Assembly: GCF_027943255.1 (NCBI RefSeq)
Contig: NC_072892.1
Span: 165,046,792 to 165,110,791 of the forward strand
From: Anastrepha obliqua
Lineage: Eukaryota > Arthropoda > Insecta > Diptera > Tephritidae
Direction: 5' to 3'
Length of the DNA stretch: 64,000 bases
In this document: piece after piece, positions 44,242 to 55,925 of the stretch
Layout: each line of letters opens with the position of its first letter
How positions within the stretch are numbered: position 1 is the stretch's first letter
Translations under genes and position numbers: made by a program
Notes under the pieces: model-generated
What the model was told of the DNA's origin: nothing
Databases searched by the model: none
The model's input: the letters and a program-made list of their open reading frames with translations, nothing else

Positions 44242-44582
44242 TAATAAAAAAGCGGCCGCCGTGGCCCAATGGGTTGGTGCGTGACAACCATTCGGAATTC
44301 AGAGAGAGAACGTTGGTTCGAATCTCGGTGAAAGATGAAAATATTGTTTTCTAATAGCGGTCGCCCCTTGGCAGGCAATGGCAAACCTCCGAGTGTATTT
44401 CTGCCATGAAAAAGCTTCTCATAAAAATATTTGCCGTTCGGAGTCGGCTTGAAACTGTAGGTCGCTCCATTTGTGGAACAACATCAAGACGCACACCACA
44501 AATAGGAGGAGGAGCTCGGCCAAACACCCAAAAAGGGAGTACGCGCCAATTATATATATATGTATATGTATATAATAAAAAA
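44242..44582 (+). mobile_element. tRNA-derived SINE, copy G (best preserved), with target duplication
   Basis: TAATAAAAAA at 44242-44251 and 44573-44582 bracket a full-length body. Head GCGGCCGCCGTGGCCCAATG with A-box TGGCCCAATGGG and B-box GGTTCGAATCTC, then TCTAATAGCGGTCGCCCCTT, GGCAGGCAATGGCAAACCTC, GAAACTGTAGGTCGCTCCAT, CACAAATAGGAGGAGGAGCT, CGGCCAAACACCC and a GCGCCAATTATATATATA tail. A/B boxes provide a pol III promoter typical of tRNA-derived SINEs. Confidence 0.94.
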
Positions 44583-46295
44583 AGAAAATGTAAGTATATG
44601 TAAAGTTCCACCAATATATCTGTTGTGTATTATCATTTGAAGTTCTCAAGCTCTTAAAAAACACCCCATACAAGGTGTGAAATTTTATTGTACGTTGTAT
44701 GGTTTTTGTTATAGTATAAACTCTACTTTTTAAAATAATAAGAAATATAAAAAATATAAATATTTCGCGCTGCTTTTATTACGAACACAGGTGTAGTTGA
44801 ATCGTATTTTCTTTCCGCGCATATCAAAACTTTTTTCCTATGCACACAATTGCATACATACATATGTACGTAAGCGTGCATGTACCTACACCAGTAAGCT
44901 TGCGCGCTTTTAGTACAATTTGCCCTGTTCACAATGTTGATATTTCAACTCTAATTAATTGCATACGCCTGCATGTTGGCCCCAATCGCTGGCGGCATGT
45001 TAACAAACGCAGTCGACAAGTATGCACACACGCATACATACATACATACATAAACATGCATACATGCATAAATATACATACACACATAAGCACACATACA
45101 TACATGCATTCACACACACACCTATGCCTCTAAATGCAAACGAATGCAATTTTAATACAATTGTACGAGTCTGTACGCCCACCACCCTTCTGCTTCTCTT
45201 TCGCATGCATTTAAAGAGCGCGTGAAGTACGTCTGCCTGCGCATATGGGTGCGATCGCTTCGTCTGCATTTCTCTTTCATCATTATCGTCTTCGCTTTTC
45301 CGCCTTCTTTGGCATACATTTAAAAAGTTGCGCCTCTGCTGTCCGTTATCGCCATGAATAATACGATTTGTGAATTGAAAATAATATATGCACATGTATA
45401 TGCATGTGTGTATGTGTGTGTGCTTGTGCACATAATAAATCGATACTTGTTGACATTTTAAACATTAAACATACAATTACACACCTACGCGCGTACAAAC
45501 GACCTGTATAAATGCCCGCTTTAATTGCATGTAAGTACTTTTGTGTGCAATAACGGATCGCTGACCCTAATTCCACGCGCGAAGAGGGGACGGAGGGAGG
45601 GAGCTGTGATATGTGTTTGATTGATGGTGCAATCGATGTCGAAAGCTGCAATTCAAATGACTTATTGACATATGCAATTATTTAAATTGCTGAATGTTTA
45701 CATGAAATTTGGGTTTGTTTTCGGCCTTTTTTTATCATTTGCAAATATGTATGGGTGTATATGTGTGTATGTAAGCATTCATACTGAGTTTAAATTTAAA
45801 GTCAACGCTTCAATTCACTTTGTGTTTCCGGGTTGATTTGTGTAAACTTTCATGCATTAACCCACTTTTTCCGGGCCAAAGATTAATATTGAAATTTCTT
45901 AATATCTCGATTGATGATTTGATGCAGTTTCTCAATAGAAGAAGTATTTGTTGCATGTAGGTATCAGCAAAGAATTTTTCATATTGTAAATGTTAAAGCT
46001 ATAAAAACGTGAATTATGTTGGCATGAAAAACGACCTCAAACAAAAAAACAAAAACAAAAAATAAATTAATATAATAATTTTTAATGTAGGAATATACTG
46101 AATGATAAACCTTGTTTCTAGTTCTATTAAACATACAATACTAAATTACAAAATAAGAAAAATATTACAACTTTCTGGGTAAAATAAAAAAATATGAACA
46201 ATAAACCATTTAAACAATTTTTAAAAACATTTAAAACCAGCACACTAATAAATGCATTTGTATTGGCTTGGGGAAAAAGATCATAGTTCTTTTTA
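44583..46295. other. Non-coding stretch with (CATA)n and CA-rich microsatellites
   Basis: No gene recognised. Microsatellite at about 45025-45125; TATGTGTGTGTG near 45405-45425. Open frames of 60-140 codons on both strands are Cys/His/Thr-rich products of these repeats. Confidence 0.45.
45025..45125. repeat. CATA/CACA-rich compound microsatellite
   Basis: CATACATACATACATA with variant ATGCATA and CACACA units. Confidence 0.9.
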
Positions 46296-46297
46296 TA

Positions 46298-47194
46298 CAG
46301 GGTGGGCCATATAGCGTTTGCTTTTTGAACTACATATTTTTTTGAGAATGGTAACACAAATGATATGTCAAATGTGTTCATAATTTACTTAAAGGTTTGA
46401 CATTTACGAAATGGGACGCTATACGCTTGAACAAAATTGGGAAATATTAAAAAACCTATTTCCAAAGTGGTGAGTCTTCTTCTTCTTTTATGATTTTCAC
46501 TTCGGTGGCTACGTAAATAAGCAAAATTGTCGGATTTGGGGCTCAGAAAATCCACACGTTACTGTAGAGAAGCAAATGCATCCACAACGAGTCACTGTTT
46601 GGTGCGGTTTTTGGTCTGGCGTCATCATCGGGCCATTTTTTTTCGAAAATGAGCGAGGAGCCGCGGTTACAGTAAATGGCGAGCGTTACCGTGACATGCT
46701 CAACGAGTTGTTTCCAAAAATTGAAGCGGATGACATGGACGACATTTGGTTTCAACAGGACGGTGCAACTTGTCACACTGCCAAAGTTACACTCAAACCT
46801 TTGGCTACAGTTTTTGAAAACCGAATAATCAGCCGAAATTCCAATATCAATTGGCCGCCTCGGAGCTGTGATTTAAGCCCGTTGGACTATTTCTTGTGGG
46901 GAACCGTTAAGGACAAATGCTATGCGAACCATCCAGAGACGATTCATGCTTTAAAACAAGAAATCGAAGTTGCCATTCATGAAATTGGAGCCCAAACAGT
47001 CGAAAATGTGTTTAAAAATTGGGTTGATCGAATGGCCTACTGCAAAGCCAGTCGTGGCAGTCATTTGAACGATATTATTTTTCATTCATAAATGACAATG
47101 TTCAATCTTCAAAATAAAAAAAAAGTTTGAAAAAATATTGATTAGTTTTTTTTTATAGCCGATTCAAAAAGCAAATTTTACATGGCCCACCCTA
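46298..47194 (+). mobile_element. DD41D (rosa-like) element, internally deleted, 897 bp
   Basis: Left end CAGGGTGGGCCATATAGCGT TTGCTTTTTGAA; the right end's reverse complement is TAGGGTGGGCCATGTAAAAT TTGCTTTTTGAA. TA lies on both sides (46296-46297, 47195-47196). An N-terminal stub (MGRYTLEQNWEILK from 46411) is followed by a deletion of about 400 bp and then an open catalytic half. Confidence 0.9.
46491..47091 (+). pseudogene. DD41D transposase catalytic half, uninterrupted
   Basis: Open from 46491: YDFHFGGYVNKQNCRIWG (remnant of the SDEAHF block, D kept), MHPQRVTVWCGFWSGVIIGP, FFFENERGAAVTVNGERYRD, DIWFQQDGATCHTAKVTLKP (second D), NINWPPRSCDLSPLDYFLWG (third D, 41 residues between), YANHPETIHALKQEIEVAIH, and GSHLNDIIFHS before the stop. 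About 200 codons without interruption. The missing DNA-binding region makes it non-autonomous. Confidence 0.9.
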
Positions 47195-47199
47195 TATTA

Positions 47200-47797
47200 G
47201 GTGCGCAACTAAGTTTTCGCAGTTTTTTTGATGGAAATAGAACTTTATTCTGAAAAAATGGTTACAAGTGAATCATTGAAAGTATGGCCCATCGCTGGCT
47301 ACTACTTTTCCTCATCTTTCTGTTCACCTGTTCCTCGGATCAAGCCATTTGATGTCTTCATATGAATGGAACTGATGGTCCGCTAGAGCATGTGCCATCG
47401 ATCGGAACAGGTGATAATCGGACGGCGCAATATCTTGAGAATATGGCGGGTGGGCTAGGATTTCCCATTTCAGTGTTTCCTGGTAGGTTTTAACTGGTTT
47501 AGCAACGTGAGGCCGAGCGTTGTCATGCTGTCATGAATCACTTTTTCATACCTCTCTGCGTATTGTGGCCGCTTCTCGCGCAGTGCTCGGCTCAATCGCA
47601 TCAATTGAAGTCGATACCGATCCCCAATGATGGTTTCGCTTCTTTTAACAGTTCATAATAAATAACACCAACTTCGTCCCACCAAATACATAGCATAACC
47701 TTCGCAGCGTGAATATTCGGCCGAGGCGACGACGTAGAAATATGACCGGGCAGTCCCCATGACTTTCTTTTCTTTGGATTGCTGTAATGAATCCTTT
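47200..47797 (-). mobile_element. Mariner, 3' half only
   Basis: Same terminal sequence as at 16016 (GGTGCGCAACTAAGTTTTCGC), here at the left because the element is on the minus strand, after TA at 47198-47199. Reading in from the right, homology begins at IHYSNPKKRKSWG, just after the first catalytic block. It starts five bases from the end of the preceding DD41D element. Confidence 0.88.
47300..47797 (-). pseudogene. Mariner transposase C-terminal half
   Basis: IHYSNPKKRKSWGLPGHIST, PRPNIHAAKVMLCIWWDEVG, LLKEAKPSLGIGIDFN in shifted frames, DNARPHVAKPVKTYQETLKW (second D), HPPYSQDIAPSDYHLF (third D, 34 residues between), RSMAHALADHQFHSYEDIKW. Several frameshifts. Overlaps the region covered by the 16016 copy only in the middle. 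Confidence 0.82.
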
Positions 47798-49683
47798 TTT
47801 TATCATATTCTTAAAGGATTATATTAACATTTTATGAAAAAAAAAATTTTTTTTTTTTCGAAATTTTACAGGTATCTGTCCCCCTAATGAAAGCTTGGTG
47901 AACAGACGAAATCTCTTACTAGCGAATATTCCATTTAGAACTCAAAAAAATTTTAGTTAACATTTACGCCATTTCATTTCATTGGAATACTCTGCTCATA
48001 CGATGATATTTCACCTACTTTTTAGATGGTTTCAAATTGTTCAACGCACGGTTAGATCGAATCAGTATACGAATTTGCTGATATGTCATCCGTTTTTGAC
48101 ATGAATCATTTACCCATTTCAGACGTGAATCAAGTTCCAATGGCTTCCGAGTCATCTTCAAAACATTTAATTCACTCACGACACATTCACGTGATAAACA
48201 GTTTTCGACCTTTCGACTTTTTTCATGAATGAATTTAACGACGATTTTTCTAAGTTTTACTTCATTGCGCGATAATTAAACTCTAAATTTTCCAGCGAAA
48301 CACCAAAACATTTCTACTCTTAACGATGGCTGTGGTTAGCTAACAGAAGTTTGGTTTACCGAAGTGAGTGGTACCACCTTGGAGAGAGAAGGTCTCAGGA
48401 TATAAACAGTAGGTCTGGGGTTTCTTGCATGCAGGCTTCTCCTGTAATAATGGAAGCATCCTCGCATCTGAGGTTGGTATTAACAATACAGAGATCTGGG
48501 AGCACCTGGATATTTGCTGATTGTAATTTGTTTGATTTATGTACGCCGAGGAACGCCTCTCGCTATAAAACATACAAAAAACAAAAACAAAATACAATTT
48601 GCGCATCATGTGCTATTACTGGAAAAAAGATTAACTCTCAGGGCTCCAATTTGTGCAGCTCACAAAAAATCGCAGTTTCTTAGTAATACAGCATTTTTAT
48701 CACTGTCCAGCCGTCTCGAAACAATGGCAGGCACTCCATTATCTATCTGACTGATCAAGTAGACAGATGCGTACCGGTCTGCCGCTGGTAAACACCCTCT
48801 TAAGAAAACAAAAACCATTTAAGATTGCCGAGTGCGATACAAAAGCAGAAAGCGACATTAATTAATTATCTTATCGCCATATGATTTCGTGTGTGATATG
48901 TGAAAAATGCATAAAAATAAGAAAAAATGTGCGCATACATTCAAATCAAGGCACAAAGCACCTCCAGAGCCACAAAATAATAGGAAATGGCAAGATATCC
49001 CGTTGTGAGGCGCACAAACAACAGCAAGCGAACATTGAGCGATGCTATCAAGAAATGGAACGAGACTTATAAGTGGATATACACAAGTGTAGGTGTTGCC
49101 ATCGGAAGATTCTATGCCGGAGCTATGAAGTTGTGCACACCTGTGCCCCACACAATGACAAGCTGATTTTTCGCATTTCGCAAAAGGTCCTTCGTTTTAC
49201 GAGCAACCACTAACAACACCAGCCGTGCTTGAAGTGGGTCTGTGTGTTTGCCACCAAGCGATATCGCCTTGCATTTGAATAGGTATCTCCCGTAGATTTA
49301 CCACCGACAAATAGACCCACAAATTACAATAGACGTTGAGAGCTGTTGAGCCACAAAATGGGAGTATAGCGAAGGTAATGCCTGAGTGTAGGAAGCGAAT
49401 GTGAAGGATGAAAACAGCAGCCAGTGGAGTGCAATAAAAAATGGTGTAAAATAAATAAAAACTCAAGGACTCAGATGCACGCATAAATGCAGATGTGCAT
49501 TAGGGCGGGTTGATTTATTTTCTTTCGACTGAGTTCGTAGCAATTGCGGATGCTATTCTAAGAAAAAAAAGTGCGCCGGAGTGCAACTTTAAAATCAGTT
49601 TTGAGCGCACCAAATTTTGAAGAAGATTTCTTTAATTAATTCGAAGTTTATATGGAGATTAAAATTGTTTGTTTAATGTAAAA
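47798..49683. other. Non-coding stretch
   Basis: No gene recognised. An A/T run at 47838-47860 precedes TTTTACAGGTATCTGTCCCC. ATGTGCATTAGGGCGGG at 49493 parallels 30787. Confidence 0.4.
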
Positions 49684-49684
49684 A

Positions 49685-49955
49685 GGGCGACTGCCGTAGC
49701 CGGATGGCTTGGTGCGTGACTAGAATTCGGGAGTGGGTAGGTTCGAATCTCCGTGCATGAACATCAAGGCATCATCGGCACGTAACTGTGGAAGCGTCAG
49801 CCTTTCTAAATATGCAAAAGCCATGAAAATCGGTTGCAAAACAACAAAACTGTCAAATATCTTGGGTGTAAAAATGCTGCAACTCCCTCAATTTTGCTCT
49901 GATTGGAAATCTCCTTAAAACTGTAGGTGTACGCGCCAATTATTTATTTCTTTTT
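49685..49955 (+). mobile_element. Chimeric tRNA-derived SINE, copy H
   Basis: Head GGGCGACTGCCGTAGCCGGA, TTCGGGAGTGGGTAGG, B-box GGTTCGAATCTCC and GTGCATGAA match the second head subtype. From about 49762 to 49908 the usual body is replaced by about 150 bp of unrelated sequence; then TTAAAACTGTAGG and GTGTACGCGCCAATTATTTA resume the SINE 3' part. No clear target duplication. Confidence 0.78.
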
Positions 49956-50345
49956 AAAAACTTGGCTCGAGAAGTCCAGGCAGCCGCCGCAGCGATACAC
50001 AGCAGAGACCGGTACAACACTACCAGCAGACTGACCCAAAACAGAAAGACCCTCCCTATAAAAAATGTTGATGGTTGATGTGACCCCATCGGAATAACAA
50101 TTAATCATCCTAGCTCACCAGTAAATGAAGAGAAGTTATGTAGAACGGTAACATTTTCCTACACGGGGTGATTGCGCAAACGCTTGCGGCAGCTATAAAA
50201 TTGCTGAAAAACAACGAAGTTCTGAAGCAAGTTAATACCACGCTAGAACTTTTAGAAGCAGACCCCGAAGCTAGCGCGGACATAATTCATCCCACTGTCA
50301 AAGAGATTTGGAGAACGGAAGGTATGCAGATTAGTAGAACGAAGG
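49956..50345. other. Unrecognised, possibly degraded retroelement
   Basis: A 67-codon plus-strand frame (50168-50371) is Leu/Ala-rich and helical in character (LLKNNEVLKQV, LELLEADPEA) but I cannot place it. It runs into the mariner at 50348. Confidence 0.3.
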
Positions 50346-50347
50346 TA

Positions 50348-51066
<719 letters not shown>

Positions 51067-51068
51067 TA

Positions 51069-51699
51069 TAATAGTAAAAGTACTGAAAAAAGGTAACCTC
51101 ACTGCACGAGCGATATCTGCGGGATATCGGCTATGGCATCTAAACTTCAAGCAGTGCAAGAAGTAACAGCGCAAGACGGCTTAAAGCTTAACTTCTCAGA
51201 ACCGAAAGCTGTGCGCTTTAGTACGCGAAATACATGGAAATGTTGCATTGATGAGGACGAACTGGAAGATGTGCAATCTGGGCAACATTAGGTAGGCACC
51301 AGATGCCTTCGTAACGAAACCTGTATTGTCTCAACACCTTACAATATCGGACTGCTAGTCTTCCTAACTCGTTGCGTGAGGAGAAACTTGAAAATATTTC
51401 GGCCGAGCGTTACATCAAATGCGGTCTTATGGAGCAAAACTCAACAAACGCTGAGATACGAAAAAGAAAGTAGGGCAGCAGTGGTCTTGCCCTGCGCAGA
51501 GGAAGCGGAGACCTAACAAGAACTGCCATTAACTGTAGTCCGTAGGCAAGGGATGCCAGCAAATACCTGGAGGTGACTTCTAGAAGTGGAAATCCGCTCT
51601 ATGAACCTGAACCTGAGTGAAGTGAAAGCTTTGGCGTACAACCGACTCGAATGGAGAAATCTTGTTCAGGCCGCGTGGGGAACTTGTCCCCATCACTCC
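51069..51699. other. Unrecognised stretch
   Basis: Moderately GC-balanced sequence with no frame matching a known family; perhaps a degraded retroelement. Confidence 0.3.
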
Positions 51700-52600
51700 T
51701 AAAATCAGTGTCTACTTTTCACAAATTATAGAATATCCTTGATTTCTGCAGAACTGAGATCTTCCAATTCATTAAAAATTGTCTACCAAGAATAGTAAAC
51801 CTATGTCGGGATAGAGCAGAACAATAGCATGGAATGTGTGAGATCGTCCGCTGCTCTTCCTCATATAGAGAGCTTCTGCAAAAGTCATGTGTTTGCACAC
51901 TCATTCTCTGGGCGTGCCTACCTATTAAGCAGTGCTCCATTATAACTGAGATCAATGTGCTAAGACTGTGCTCTTTTGAGTGGTATTTCATAGCTCCCTC
52001 GGGAGTTGTCGACTGCTTTTTGGGGGATTTCATCGCCGCAGTGAAAGTGTAGATACCATTTCCAGGTATTGCATCACACTGTATTGTGTCGCGGCTCTCG
52101 TTTATTGCCATTAGTTCAGACACTGCAGTAGTTGAGGAGACGAAAACTGAAAGAGATCCCCTGTTGTTCGGAATACATACCTCCGTCCACCCTGCCTTCT
52201 GGCTTTGAGCCATCTGTGCATACATGGATGGGCTCGTCCTGTCTTACATCGTTCCATTCCCACTCTTCCCTTGAGGGTGGGAGGGTCGTGAATGTGGTAA
52301 TGGCAAGTGTAGGCGGGAGTGCATAGTACACCAGTCCGCGAAACTCCGAAGTGCCATTCAGGATTTTACCCAGACCGTAGTCCCTATTTGACTACTTACT
52401 TAAAGGGTTCAACCTTATTGCCGCACTGCGCGCTATATATCTCGCCTGCAGATCTACCGGAAGGAAGTTTAATGTCGTATATAAGGCTTTCGATGGCGTA
52501 ACTGACATTGCTCCGGTTATAAGAACAGATGCGAGTCTTTGTACCTTGTCAATTCTTTTGATGTTCACACCCTGATTCCATAGCGGAGGGAAAACATTCT
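51700..52600 (-). mobile_element. LINE RT-thumb, RNase H and zinc-finger fragment
   Basis: Minus strand, 5' to 3': NQGVNIKRIDKVQRLASVLI TGAMSVTPSKALYTTLNFLP VDLQARYIARSAAIRLNPL (RT thumb), EEWEWNDVRQDEPIHVCTDG SKPEGRVDGGMYSEQQGISF (RNase H start), VSELMAINESRDTI, MEHCLIGRHAQRMSVQTHDF CRSSLYEEEQRTISHIPCYC SALSRHRF (zinc-finger tail). The central RNase H segment is partly deleted. The most complete I/LOA/R1-like copy in this class apart from those near 60 kb. Confidence 0.85.
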
Positions 52601-53355
52601 AGAGCCAATTTTAGTTCTCTTTTACTTTCAACGCATATTTGGAGGAGTATTTTTTCAAAACTTTAACCATTACTATCTGTCTATTTTCTTATTAAACAAA
52701 CATAGCTCCTGTTGAGGGCTCAAAATTGACTTTGGAACTATACCCCAGTAGCCACTTTTCCTTAGTATTTCATGCAGTATCCGAATCTGCTAGTATGTCG
52801 ATGTCGAGAAAAATCATTCCATACAAATTGACCCGCACTAATGTACATATTTCACTGCGATATGATTCTATAGCGAAGGGGAAAAAATTCTAGAGCCAAT
52901 TTTGTATTCATTGAGGCGCTGATGAAAATCACGCCCAACAAAAGGGTAGAGAAATAATGGCAGTGTGAAGTATACTTACATATGTACAGAAGAATACATA
53001 TGCATAAACACACACACACACACACGTATGTAAGTGCATTTTTTACTGCAATATCCTTACAATACTATCGGCATACCTATTCACTTTTATGACTGACCAG
53101 CAAAACGATAAATGTGCCACTCGATGACCTGGAGTGGCTGCGAATTTTCACACCAAGCCAAACAATATGGATTTTCCGCCATCCATCGAAGATGCAGGGG
53201 TATATAAATTCCAATACTTGCATAACTTCACACACTCACACACACACACACTTGCATGCATGTGTTATTAAACCTATTCACTCATGGGGAATTTTACCTA
53301 TCAGTTTAGTGCGAAAAAATGCTGACAATAGCTGCGTAGTGTTTCTTTTTCAATA
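52601..53355. other. Non-coding stretch with CA repeats
   Basis: ATTCTAGAGCCAATTTT occurs twice (near 52597 and 52889) with GGGAAAA before it, a short duplicated segment. (CA)n at about 53008-53025 and 53229-53250. Confidence 0.45.
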
Positions 53356-53357
53356 TA

Positions 53358-53582
53358 CAAGGTGGCGCAAAATTAATCACCCTATCCCAAGATTTATAAT
53401 TTTTTCGAATAACGGCGTACACGTCAAACAAATTTGAGACTTGGAAACTAGACAGCTGCAGTATACAAAGAGACAAGTAAAGGTCGCAAGATAAAGATTT
53501 TCATCACTCAAAATTTTTGTTTTTTATTTAGTAAAAAAGTTATTCAAAAACTAAATTGAATGATTAATTTTGCGCCACCTTG
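53358..53582. mobile_element. 225-bp MITE of family CAAGGTGGCGC
   Basis: CAAGGTGGCGCAAAATTAATCA at the left is exactly mirrored at the right (22 bp), with TA on both sides (53356-53357, 53583-53584). Read from the right end, the next ~30 bases (AGTTTTTGAATAACTTTTTT) match the inside of the left end of 6905-9100. Non-coding and compact, a typical Tc1/mariner-type MITE. Confidence 0.93.
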
Positions 53583-53584
53583 TA

Positions 53585-54189
53585 TTTGTGCAACATGTGC
53601 AACTGTGTATGTACATGTGCAACAACAGTAAAAACTTATCACCAAAAACTTGGAAAAACAATTACTGCTTTCCTCGGATTTTGGAATTTTCTTCCATTTT
53701 TTGCCCGCTTCCTTGCCGTTAAAGAGTTTGCACAGGACATGCTTCGCTACATCATTCTATATATTACATACAGTATGTATGTAGGTACTATCCTACAAAC
53801 ACCTAAACCCATACAAATGTAATCACTATGGGGCAAACTGTGAGGGCTCAGAAAAAAAGAATGAAGAGTTATTATTTTATTTAATGGAATAACTGGACAC
53901 TTTTTGCTTAAGCATAAGCGCCACATATCGATTTCTGTGAATTTATCTCCCATTCCCCAAATAGTTTTAAATGTTTTCTGTAAGTATTTTGATGCGTTAT
54001 TGGCAGCTTTTACTACAAATAATGGCAGAATAATTTGTGAAGGCAAGACTTAACAAAATACTGCTTGCCGGAATATCCGATGTAAAACTCAAGTTGTGAA
54101 AAAACCAGCTCATGCATTATCGCCAAAATTATGCTACGCAGGCACAATGTCAGGTCTACAAACTATGTTTTATCTCTTCCCAGTAAAGA
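53585..54189. other. Non-coding, nothing recognised
   Basis: No feature seen. Confidence 0.35.
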
Positions 54190-54430
54190 GTGAAAACTTG
54201 TAGGGGCATACTGACGGGACACTGTCTCACGCGACCAAACTGAAGCTAGTGCAGAACCCGAGAGGAACTCCGGAACACCTACTTAGCCACTGCCCTGCAC
54301 TTAGCAAGATTCCGCATCATCTTCAACCGTAGTGTGGCGGATCAAAAAATTAGCAGGCTACCTAATTTATTTAAACTGTGTATTAAATAAACTCTCCATA
54401 CTAACACTTGGTATCACTATGGATCGATTT
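54190..54430 (+). mobile_element. LINE C-terminal tail fragment
   Basis: LTGHCLTRPN in one frame, then NPRGTPEHLLSHCPALSKIP in another, match the GHC.. and EHLL..CPAL segments of I/R1-like LINE C-termini. Frameshifted; nothing upstream recognised. Confidence 0.6.
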
Positions 54431-54702
54431 CTGGTCTATGTGCGATCTAAAGAATCAAACAAGTCCAATATAACTTAACTTACGTTTACAATAATGACAG
54501 CGCGTGATTTGCAAAAGTTTTGGATATTTATTAAAATATTTTTTCAATTTTAAACAGTTTAACAAAATTTTAAGTAAATAATTTTATAAAAATTTCGGGT
54601 ATGCAATTTCGTAGCCAATTTACTTCTGGAACAATATCGTGCCAGTTTAACGAATGCTCGAATTTTTTTTCTGTGGAGAAAATTCTGCAAAAAAAAAAAA
54701 AT

Positions 54703-54755
54703 CCAAAAATCAACGTGATTTTTCATCCACTTGAAGTAGCCCTTTATTGTACGAG
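54703..54755. repeat. Short interspersed repeat R3, copy 3
   Basis: TCCAAAAATCAACGTGATTT ... CCACTTGAAGTAGCCCTTTA; related to 4400-4452 and 26649-26700. Confidence 0.5.
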
Positions 54756-55544
54756 AATTTCATGGGGTATAAAACTGCAGCCCTGATGTTTTTCTAAAAA
54801 TTCTGAATAAAAAGATGTGAGTTTTTATGAAAATTTGATGCATTTTTTTTTTTCTTAATTTGCGCAAAGTTGGAACATTTGATTTATATGTATTTTGTAG
54901 GAGAATAGACTATATTTTCATACAGTTTTTGATAATTAAAATTAAATGGGAAACTAATGAATTGTGAAACCTGAAACATGTCAATACGTTTTAGTGCTGT
55001 AATTATTTAACATAGTGTATAATTATAAAATTACTTAGTACTGCCATAAGTTGTGTTGAAAACATTTCAAAGTAGTTCGTTTTTAAAATTGTAAATTGAA
55101 GGCTCATGTAATTCAAATTTCTTGTTTTTTTTTAATTTATGGCCTGACATCATGGCATCTGTAAATTTTGAAGGCAAAACACACATTTGCGCTAACCACT
55201 ATTAACTCCCGCCTCTAGGATTTCTTCTCATGTACACCCCGTTGCAAAATTATAAACACATCACTATTTTCTCTTATAAAAATATAGTTCATACTACAAC
55301 AAAAGTTTCGAAAATGTAATGAAATTTGAAAAGTCGCGCAAAGAAACAACGAGAGACTTGTTGGTAAATCCCTAAAACACTCAGGCTAAAAAGCACCTTG
55401 CATTTAAAACTCTGGAAAGTGAAAAGGTAGATGGTCAAAAAGGAAAAGGGAAAAGTAACAGAAGGACAAATATAAGATAGAATAGAGTAATATATGTATA
55501 TAGAGCAAATATGAAAATATTCTCCAGTTTGAGAGAAGGAAAAA
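54756..55544. other. Non-coding; possible single Tc1-like end at 55235
   Basis: TA-CACCCCGTTGCAAAATTATAA at 55233 onward resembles the terminal sequence style of Tc1/mariner elements, but no inverted partner was found nearby. Otherwise AT-rich. Confidence 0.3.
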
Positions 55545-55925
55545 TTATTTGTTCCCTGACAGCGGAACCCATAACTCGTAGCCTTGCTCTAGCAAATCCA
55601 AGACACTCACAGAGAAAATGACTGAAGGAATTAAGCTTCTTCTTACATTATTGAACAATCTTTGAGCTTTGCCTCGCGTTTTCCAGAGCCTTTAGTGCAG
55701 CCTGACTGTCACTAAAGACTCCAATCAGTTTCCCGCTCCATGTCCTCTCAATTATCCACTCTGCTACTTTCCGAATAGCAAAAATTTCCGTTTGCAAAAC
55801 AGTTGCCATTTCTCCCAATGATACTTATTACTATCGTTAAAGTATCCTCCGGCTCCAGAACCTATTTCATTAATGGACCCATCGGTAAAGAAAATATCCG
55901 TCAAACATCTTTGAATGCACTATGG
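55545..55925 (-). mobile_element. LINE RNase H fragment
   Basis: Minus strand: FTDGSINEIGSGAGGYFN (RNase H first block), TEIFAIRKVAEWIIERTWSG KLIGVFSDSQAALKALENA (glutamate and aspartate blocks), then HFLCECLGFARARLRVMGS (zinc-finger end) after a deletion of the intervening H-block. Frameshifted. A different LINE lineage from the TDGSK-x-D copies. Confidence 0.78.

Noticed and set aside
44252..44345. Possible tRNA gene
   Set aside because: The A- and B-box-like sequence is the head of a SINE repeated across the window; the acceptor stem does not close and the SINE body follows directly.
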